From: an uncultured Naasia sp.
Lineage (GTDB): Bacteria > Actinomycetota > Actinomycetes > Actinomycetales > Microbacteriaceae
Assembly: GCA_913778905.1 (NCBI GenBank)
Contig: CAJYYA010000002.1
Coordinates: 1-64,000 of the forward strand
Direction: 5' to 3'
DNA: 64,000 bases
In this document: positions 59,008-64,000 of the stretch, one piece after another
How the letters are laid out: the number at the start of each line of letters is the position of its first letter
Numbering within the stretch: the first letter of the stretch is position 1
Notes under the pieces: model-generated
The model's database searches: none
What the model was told of the DNA's origin: nothing
The model's input: only the letters and a program-made list of their open reading frames with translations
Translations under genes and position numbers: made by a program

Positions 59008-59337
59008 ATGAACAACCCCAACCCCATCGAGGCGGGCGCAGACTTCGCGTTCTCCTTCACTTTCGCTGATCGACTCGCCAAGGCACTTCGCGTGGCGAGC
59101 GTCAGCGTCGAAGAGATGGCCGACGCGCTCGGCGTGTCTCGCACCACGATCAGCAACTACACGTCCGGGCGCACGACCCCTTCGCGACTCCAAGTCCGGG
59201 AGTGGGCGGCGCGAACCGGAGCGCCCGTCACATGGCTCGAGGCCGGAACGCACGAAACCCCCGCCGCGACCAGGGGTCGGACGGGGGTTTCGACTACGCT
59301 CCCCGGCTTGGACTCGAACCAAGAACCTGCCGGTTAA
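59008..59337 (+). CDS. XRE-family phage repressor, truncated by integration
   Basis: A 109-residue repressor. The helix-turn-helix covers ~20-70 (DRLAKALRVASVSVEEMADALGVSRTTISNYTSGRTTPSRLQ). The last 13 codons are read from the attachment core and the stop lies inside tRNA-Asn. In the circular phage the same frame would continue for 40 more residues, to the TAA at 41891, giving about 148 residues ending in ADRVAS. This mirrors the short prophage and long virion forms of repressors in integration-dependent immunity. The short form should be the active, stable one. Confidence 0.9.
   Translation: MNNPNPIEAGADFAFSFTFADRLAKALRVASVSVEEMADALGVSRTTISNYTSGRTTPSRLQVREWAARTGAPVTWLEAGTHETPAATRGRTGVSTTLPGLDSNQEPAG
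59297..59332. other. attR core (prophage right attachment site)
   Basis: 36 bases identical to 41734-41769, covering the T arm and acceptor 3' side of tRNA-Asn and the final codons of the repressor. The distance between the cores gives a prophage of 17,563 bp. Confidence 0.95.
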
Positions 59338-59371
59338 CAGCCGGCTGCTCTGCCAATTGAGCTACCGAGGA
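59299..59371 (-). tRNA. tRNA-Asn (GUU)
   Basis: A 73-base cloverleaf: acceptor TCCTCGG/CCGGGGA (one G-T pair), D arm GCTC...GAGC, anticodon stem GCCGG/CCGGC with loop CTGTTAA (anticodon GTT), T arm CTTGG-TTCGAGT-CCAAG, discriminator G, CCA not encoded. The prophage integrated into its 3' half and the gene remains intact. Confidence 0.96.
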
Positions 59372-59474
59372 ATAGCTTGAACAGCGCCGGATAAGCCTAG
59401 CAAAGGTTCGAACGCTCTCCGTACACGCGACACGTCGGAGACCGTCGAACGACGGAGATTCAGCGACGAATCCG

Positions 59475-60524
59475 TCAGGCGGGCAGGAGATACGTCGCAG
59501 ACGGCACGTGCTGCGTCTCGCCGATCTGAACGGCGTCCTCACCATCGGGCCCGAGGCGCAGGCTGACGACCGTGTTCGACCGCTCGTTGGCGATGTGGAT
59601 CACCTCGTCGAGCAGGAGATGGTGTCGCGGCCACTCCCCGCCGCTCGGGATGCCGCCGACCGCGTGGACGTTCACGCCGCTCTCGTCGGATGCGAGCACC
59701 GCGATCTGGTCCGTCCCCCGCAGACCCACGAACCCGCGAAGCCCGCTCGGGGTGATCGACAATCCGGCGCCCTGGTCATCCGAGACGTCCGCCACCTGCG
59801 CTCGGGGTGCGAGCGGGACCGTATCGGCCAGGCGCACCGTGTCGTCCTCCGGGACGAGGACCGACAGATTCTGCCCGTGCTCCCCCAGAACCCAGACGAC
59901 GCCGCCGGGATGCACACGCATGTCGCGCGGGCCGGATCCGGCGGGCAGCAGGATCGACTCGATGCGCTCGAGCATGCCGTCATCGTGGATGCGATGCACG
60001 TGGACCTCGTCGGTGCCGAGGTCGGCGCTCAGGAGCAGCTCGCCCACCTGCAGGGTCGCGTGCGCGTGCGGCCCCTCCTGAGCGGGGTGCGGGCCCGAGC
60101 CGGTCGCGGTGAGGATCTGCGCGACCTCGCCCACCACCCCCTCGGTGGAAACCGGATGCACGGCGATCGTGCCGTCGCCGTAGCAGGACACGTCGAGCCA
60201 GGTGCCGCCGCGTCGATCCACCCGGTAGCCGATATGGCAGGGGTGCTTCCCGCCCGCGGCGACCCAGCCCAAGCGGGCGAGCGACGCCTCGCCGTCACGG
60301 CGGAACGATTGCACGCCGTGTCCGCCCTCGTCGACGGCGAAGAGGATGTCGGGGTCGCGCGGGTGGGTCAGCAGGAACGACGGATCCGGCGCCGCGATGG
60401 CGGTGTCGACCCACGTGAGTGCGCCATCCGCCCCGCGGCGCATCGCCCCGATGCCCTGGGCGGGTTCCGCGCCGTGCGCGGACAGGGTCGTGTAGGTGCC
60501 CACCCAGACGATGCCTGCCGCCAT
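59475..60524 (-). CDS. Lactonase-family beta-propeller protein
   Basis: A 349-residue protein of the YbhE/6-phosphogluconolactonase propeller family: VWVGTYTTLSAHGAEPAQGIGAMRR start, then the conserved ATGSGPHPAQEGPHAHATLQVGE and SGPRDMRVHPGG blades. Members hydrolyse sugar lactones; the exact substrate is unknown here. No signal peptide. It starts two bases after the dehydrogenase gene and is likely co-transcribed with it. Confidence 0.9.
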   Translation of the reverse strand: MAAGIVWVGTYTTLSAHGAEPAQGIGAMRRGADGALTWVDTAIAAPDPSFLLTHPRDPDILFAVDEGGHGVQSFRRDGEASLARLGWVAAGGKHPCHIGYRVDRRGGTWLDVSCYGDGTIAVHPVSTEGVVGEVAQILTATGSGPHPAQEGPHAHATLQVGELLLSADLGTDEVHVHRIHDDGMLERIESILLPAGSGPRDMRVHPGGVVWVLGEHGQNLSVLVPEDDTVRLADTVPLAPRAQVADVSDDQGAGLSITPSGLRGFVGLRGTDQIAVLASDESGVNVHAVGGIPSGGEWPRHHLLLDEVIHIANERSNTVVSLRLGPDGEDAVQIGETQHVPSATYLLPA

Positions 60525-60526
60525 GG

Positions 60527-61528
60527 TCAGTAGCCCGCCTCGGGATCGACGAGGCCCACGAAACGGCCGTCGCCCAGGTAGGCCTCGACGTTGGCCCGGA
60601 TGCGCTCGACGAGGAGCGGAGCGGTCATCTCCGCCGTGTCGGCGTTATGCGAGGTGATGATGGCGCGTTCCTCGTCCCAGAGCGGATGGCCGTCCGGGAG
60701 AGGTTCCGGGTCGGTGACGTCGAGACCGGCGAACAGGATGCGCTTCTCGGCGAGGGCGTCGACGAGCGCGTCGGTGTCGATCAGCGGGCCTCGTGCGATG
60801 TTGACCAGCACCGCGTGCTCGGGCAGAAGCGCCAGCTGATCGCGGCCGAGGAGATGCCGGGTGCCGTCGGTCGATGCCGCGGCCAGGACGATGGCGTCCG
60901 CACCCGGCAGCACCTCGTCGAGACGATCGGATGTGACGACCCGCTCGGCGTTCTCGACGGGGTGCTCGGAGCGTCGGACGACCGTGACGTGGACCCCGAA
61001 GGGCTGCATGAGACGGATGAGCTCGACGGCGATACCGCCGGCTCCGACGACGACCACGTTGCGACCGAAGAGCGACTCGGCATACGCCTCGCCCCAGCTC
61101 CGCTCGTGCGCCCGGCGGCCGAGGGATCGGAGGCCGGCGAGCAGCAGCGTGAGCGCGTGCTCGGCGACCGGCTGCGAGTAGGCGCCCTTGGCGCTCGTCC
61201 AGACGAGATCGTCGCGCTTGTGGTCGGAGAGAGCCTGCGAGAACGCGTCCACACCTGCCCACGGCAGCTGGACCCACTGCACCTGGGGGTTGGCTTCCAG
61301 CGCGTCGATGAGGCCGTCCGGATCGCTGTTGGCCAGCCACATGATCGCCCGGGTGTCCGGTCCGAGAGGCACGACGCGGCCGCCCGATGACTCGACCGCG
61401 TCGGTGAACAGGTGCAGGTCGTCGCGCTCGGGAAGCAGCGTGATACCGCCCCGTTCCGGTGTGTGAGCGGGACGGGCGGCGGGTGTCGCGCCCGCGACGG
61501 CGGAGTGTCGGAAGCGGCTGGTGCTCAT
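60527..61528 (-). CDS. D-2-hydroxyacid dehydrogenase
   Basis: A 333-residue NAD(P)-dependent dehydrogenase. The Rossmann motif is VVVVGAGGIAVELIRLM (GxGxxA/G type); the signature region is LPEHAVLVNIARGPLIDTDALVDAL; the catalytic set includes Arg of NIARG, Glu of DPEPLP and the H of ITSHNAD. It resembles the glyoxylate/2-hydroxyacid group. GACAAT ends six bases before the ATG at 61528; the frame is open upstream to 62653 but there it shadows the ABC gene. Confidence 0.88.
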   Translation of the reverse strand: MSTSRFRHSAVAGATPAARPAHTPERGGITLLPERDDLHLFTDAVESSGGRVVPLGPDTRAIMWLANSDPDGLIDALEANPQVQWVQLPWAGVDAFSQALSDHKRDDLVWTSAKGAYSQPVAEHALTLLLAGLRSLGRRAHERSWGEAYAESLFGRNVVVVGAGGIAVELIRLMQPFGVHVTVVRRSEHPVENAERVVTSDRLDEVLPGADAIVLAAASTDGTRHLLGRDQLALLPEHAVLVNIARGPLIDTDALVDALAEKRILFAGLDVTDPEPLPDGHPLWDEERAIITSHNADTAEMTAPLLVERIRANVEAYLGDGRFVGLVDPEAGY

Positions 61529-61574
61529 CCGCCCATTGTCCGGGGCGCGCACGGGAAATGCCCGAGTGGGCGGT

Positions 61575-61790
61575 TCCGGAGGTCCAGTAGCGGAGCGTAC
61601 CGAGACCGGCCGAGTAGCGAAGCGTATCGAGGCCCTCGCTCGGGTTCGACGTTCGGTATCGGCTTCGCCGATGCTGTTCTGTCTGCTCTCGGTACGGCCT
61701 GGCGGCCTACTCGACGTCCGAAACTCCGGAGGTCGAGTAGCGGAGCGTACCGAGACCGGCCGAGTAGCGGAGCGTATCGAGGCCCCTCGA
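61575..61790. repeat. Palindromic repeat, family B (second locus)
   Basis: Three copies of the agtagcggagcgta...gagaccggccgagtag-type module, partly inverted, sharing a segment with ggtacggcctggcggcctac at 19915-20105. It lies between two minus-strand genes. Confidence 0.85.
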
Positions 61791-61791
61791 C

Positions 61792-62628
61792 TCACGGCAG
61801 TGGGATAGGCCCCGTCGTGGTCTCGTACTCGGTCGCCAGGCCGCGGAGGTAGGGGTGGGCAGGAGAAGCGAGGACCTCGCCCAGCGTCCCGAGTCCGATG
61901 AGCTGTCCCTTCTGCAGGACGGCCACCCGGTCGGCGATCCCCGAGGTGACCGCGGCTTCGTGGCCGATGACGAGCGCGGAGAAGGAACGGTTCTGCCGGA
62001 TCGACGCGAGCGCCTGGAGCATCGCGTCTCGGACCGTGATGTCGACGCCCGCGGTGGGCTCGTCGGCGATCCACAGGGTCGGCTCGAGGATGAGCGACCG
62101 GGCGACGGCGACTCGCTGCCGCTGACCGCCGGACAGCTCGTGCGGATAGGCGCCCATCAGGCCGAGCGGCAGCTGCATGGCGTCGATGAGCTCGGCGACC
62201 ATCCGGCCGAGCTCCCGGCGGTCGAATCTGCGGTCCCGCATGAGGACGGGCTCGCTGATGTTCTCCGCGACCGTGGAGCCGTGCGTGAGCCGCCGGGCGG
62301 CGTCCTGCGGCAGATACCCGACCCGCAGTTCCAGCTCGGCACGGTGTCGTGGGGCCAGCTTGCGGAGCTCGCGGCCCAGCACCTTCACGGAGCCGCCGAC
62401 GATCGCGGGTGCGTTCTCGCTCGCGCGTCGCCCGGTGTCGCCGGAGAGCATCCGCGCCAACGTGCTCTTGCCCGAACCCGTCTCGCCCACCATCCCGAGG
62501 ATCTCGCCGGGTCGGATCGAGAAGGTCACACCGGCGAGAGCGCGGAACGCCTCGGATCCGCGCGCGGGCGGGTAATCGACCGTCGCATCGCTGACGACGA
62601 CGATCGGATCTGCAGCGGACGCGCTCAT
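61792..62628 (-). CDS. Oligopeptide-type ABC transporter ATP-binding protein
   Basis: A 278-residue single ABC ATPase: Walker A GETGSGKST, a Q-loop VGYLPQDAARRL, signature YPHELSGGQRQRVAVARSL, Walker B LWIADEPTAGVD, and switch GHEAAV (normally His at this place). The C-terminal HPYLRGL element marks the Dpp/Opp family. It shares a strand with the next ATPase 134 bases upstream but a terminator lies between. The ATG at 62628 has a GGGGAGGA site. Confidence 0.9.
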   Translation of the reverse strand: MSASAADPIVVVSDATVDYPPARGSEAFRALAGVTFSIRPGEILGMVGETGSGKSTLARMLSGDTGRRASENAPAIVGGSVKVLGRELRKLAPRHRAELELRVGYLPQDAARRLTHGSTVAENISEPVLMRDRRFDRRELGRMVAELIDAMQLPLGLMGAYPHELSGGQRQRVAVARSLILEPTLWIADEPTAGVDITVRDAMLQALASIRQNRSFSALVIGHEAAVTSGIADRVAVLQKGQLIGLGTLGEVLASPAHPYLRGLATEYETTTGPIPLP

Positions 62629-62722
62629 CGTCCCATCCTCCCCCGCCCGCCACCGGTCCGACGTCATCCGAACGGCGGATCGTGGAGGCGAGCAGTCCGA
62701 GCTTGGCCTCAGACGCCTGTGG

Positions 62723-62756
62723 ACGGGCCGCGAGTCGTCGACGACTCGCGGCCCGT
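62723..62756 (-). terminator. Intrinsic terminator after the two-domain ABC ATPase
   Basis: Perfect 15-base arms acgggccgcgagtcg and cgactcgcggcccgt with a tcga loop, six bases beyond the upstream gene's stop. Confidence 0.92.
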
Positions 62757-62762
62757 GGATAG

Positions 62763-64000
62763 TCAGACCTCGGTCGCCCGGATCCGCTTCAGCTCCTCGC
62801 GGCGCGCCTTCTGGGCCACCGGGTCGGGCACGGGCAGCGACGCCAGGAGGCGCTGCGTGTACGGGTGCTTCGGCGCACCGAGCACCTCGGCACCGGTCCC
62901 CTGTTCCACCAGATCACCGCGGTAGAGCACGGCGATCCGGTCGGCGAGGATGTCGACGACGGCCAGGTCATGGCTGATGAACAACGCCGCGAAGCCGAGC
63001 TCGCGCTGGAGTTCCTTGAACAGCTCCAGCACGCGCGCCTGCACCGAGACGTCGAGCGCCGAGGTCGGCTCGTCCGCCACGAGCAGCTTCGGGTCGAGCG
63101 CGAGGGCTCGGGCCAGGCTGGCGCGCTGGCGCTGACCGCCCGACAGCTCGTGCGGGAAGCGGTCGCCGTAGCTGCGGGGCAGCTGGACGGCCTCGAGCAG
63201 TTCGTCGACGCGCTTCCGGGCATCGCTCGTCGCCTTGGCGCGCCCGTGCACGATGAGCGGCTCGGCCACGCAGTCGGCGATCGTGAGCAGCGGGTTGAAG
63301 CTCGTCGCCGGGTCCTGGAACACGAAGCCGATGTCGACCCGGTGCTTGCGGAACTCGCGCTCCTTGACGCCCACCATCTCGGTGCCGAGCACGTCGAGCG
63401 AGCCGCCCGTCGCGGTCGTGAGACCCGCGATGGCGCGGCCGATCGTGGTCTTACCCGATCCGCTCTCCCCCACGAGGCCCAGCACCTCGCCGGCGGCGAT
63501 CTCGAAGCTGACGCCGTTCACCGCGCGGAACCCCGAGCGACCCAGGCGCCCCGGGTACTCGATGACGAGGTCGCGGGCGCGAACGAGGGTCTCCCGTGTC
63601 GTATCGACGCGCGCTTCGGCACGAGCCGCGGCGGCCGCGGTGCCCTGGCCCACGTACGGGACGGCGGCGAGCAGATCCTTCGTGTACTGCGCCGTCGGCG
63701 CGGTGAAGAGGGTCTGCACGTCGGCCTGCTCGACGAGCTCGCCCTGGTACATGACGGCGACGCGGTCGGCGAGGTCGGCGACGACGCCCATGTTGTGCGT
63801 GATCAGCACGATGGACGTGCCGAACTCGTCGCGCACCTGACGCAGCAGGTCGAGGATCTCGGCCTGGACGGTCACGTCGAGGGCGGTGGTGGGCTCGTCG
63901 GCGACGATCAGGCCGGGGTTGAGCACGAGCGCCATGGCGATGACGACGCGCTGCTTCTGACCTCCCGAGAACTGGTGCGGGTAGTAGCCGACGCGGGTCT
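62763..64000 (-). CDS. Two-domain oligopeptide ABC ATPase (5' end beyond window)
   Basis: At least 412 residues. The visible part of the first module begins within YYPHQFSGGQKQR (signature) and includes Walker B LIVADEPTTALD and the H-loop LITHNMG. The second module is complete: Walker A GESGSGKTT, Q-loop VFQDPATS, signature HELSGGQRQRAS, Walker B LLVADEPTSALD, and HPYTQRLL near the end. Such fused DppD-DppF-like ATPases energise peptide or nickel import. The Walker A of the first half and the start lie outside the window. Confidence 0.93.
   Translation of the reverse strand, partial: TRVGYYPHQFSGGQKQRVVIAMALVLNPGLIVADEPTTALDVTVQAEILDLLRQVRDEFGTSIVLITHNMGVVADLADRVAVMYQGELVEQADVQTLFTAPTAQYTKDLLAAVPYVGQGTAAAAARAEARVDTTRETLVRARDLVIEYPGRLGRSGFRAVNGVSFEIAAGEVLGLVGESGSGKTTIGRAIAGLTTATGGSLDVLGTEMVGVKEREFRKHRVDIGFVFQDPATSFNPLLTIADCVAEPLIVHGRAKATSDARKRVDELLEAVQLPRSYGDRFPHELSGGQRQRASLARALALDPKLLVADEPTSALDVSVQARVLELFKELQRELGFAALFISHDLAVVDILADRIAVLYRGDLVEQGTGAEVLGAPKHPYTQRLLASLPVPDPVAQKARREELKRIRATEV

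Noticed and set aside
41734-59332. Gene transfer agent or phage remnant instead of a full prophage
   Set aside because: Integrase, repressor, intact matching att sites and a full set of head, tail and lysis genes are all present without visible decay.
1-64000. CRISPR array
   Set aside because: No regularly spaced short direct repeats with unique spacers; the repeats present are palindromic and irregular.

Overview
The window is high-GC, densely coded DNA with strong G/C preference at third codon positions. The gene set points to an actinobacterium of the Microbacteriaceae, most likely Microbacterium or a close relative: a fabD-fabH-acpP-fabF fatty-acid cluster, a DUF3145 protein, a SipW/choice-of-anchor surface locus, and many genes that look leaderless, with a -10 hexamer ending six bases before the start codon. 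The genus is inferred from gene content and style, not from a marker gene. Layout: 1-1.0 kb holds a tandem palindromic repeat and a DUF4870 membrane protein. 1.3-4.9 kb is the type II fatty-acid operon, closed by a clear terminator. 5-11.4 kb holds DUF3145, a PadR regulator, a prolyl-oligopeptidase fused to DUF1684, an MDR oxidoreductase and a secreted coiled-coil/lysozyme-like protein. 11.9-18.6 kb pairs a large LuxR-type regulator with a convergent four-gene cell-surface operon (SipW-type secreted protein, SipW-like signal peptidase, LAETG-anchored protein, choice-of-anchor G protein). 19-26.1 kb holds an aldo/keto reductase, DUF1653 and DUF998, a retron-type reverse transcriptase coupled to an unknown protein, then TetR, DUF2809, SGNH and GNAT genes. 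26.5-35.1 kb is an arabinose/ribose-type sugar ABC operon followed by a DUF5107-TPR protein, an aldose epimerase and an AraC regulator. 35.1-41.6 kb is core genome: a CAU-anticodon tRNA, a single PASTA-like protein, a GT4 glycosyltransferase, a DMT transporter, peptide deformylase, AzlCD and a DksA-like protein. 41.7-59.3 kb is a complete, very small (17,563 bp) siphovirus prophage inserted in tRNA-Asn. 59.5-64 kb returns to chromosome with a lactonase, a D-2-hydroxyacid dehydrogenase and two oligopeptide-type ABC ATPases, the last one cut by the window edge.

The prophage is bounded by 36-bp direct repeats (41734-41769 and 59297-59332). The repeat covers the 3' half of tRNA-Asn. From the right end, leftward genes give an excisionase/Cro-like protein, small early genes, HNH, terminase small and large subunits, portal, a fused protease-capsid protein, connector, tail genes, tape measure, tail tip proteins, M23 endolysin and holins. 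The integrase lies at the left end and the XRE repressor at the right end, both rightward. The repressor reading frame runs into the attachment core and stops inside tRNA-Asn. In the circular phage the same frame would continue across attP for 40 more codons. It would stop at 41889-41891, overlapping by one base the start of the next gene in a chain that leads to the integrase. This is the architecture of integration-dependent immunity described for some mycobacteriophages, and it is the most striking system in the window.

The second notable system is the reverse transcriptase at 21.1-22.7 kb. It has YADD, LPQGSPTSP and VTGxVVN motifs of the retron type, a long N-terminal extension, a 4-base overlap with an unrecognised downstream gene, and two strong hairpins inside its 5' coding end. 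No CRISPR array, insertion sequence or rRNA gene was seen.
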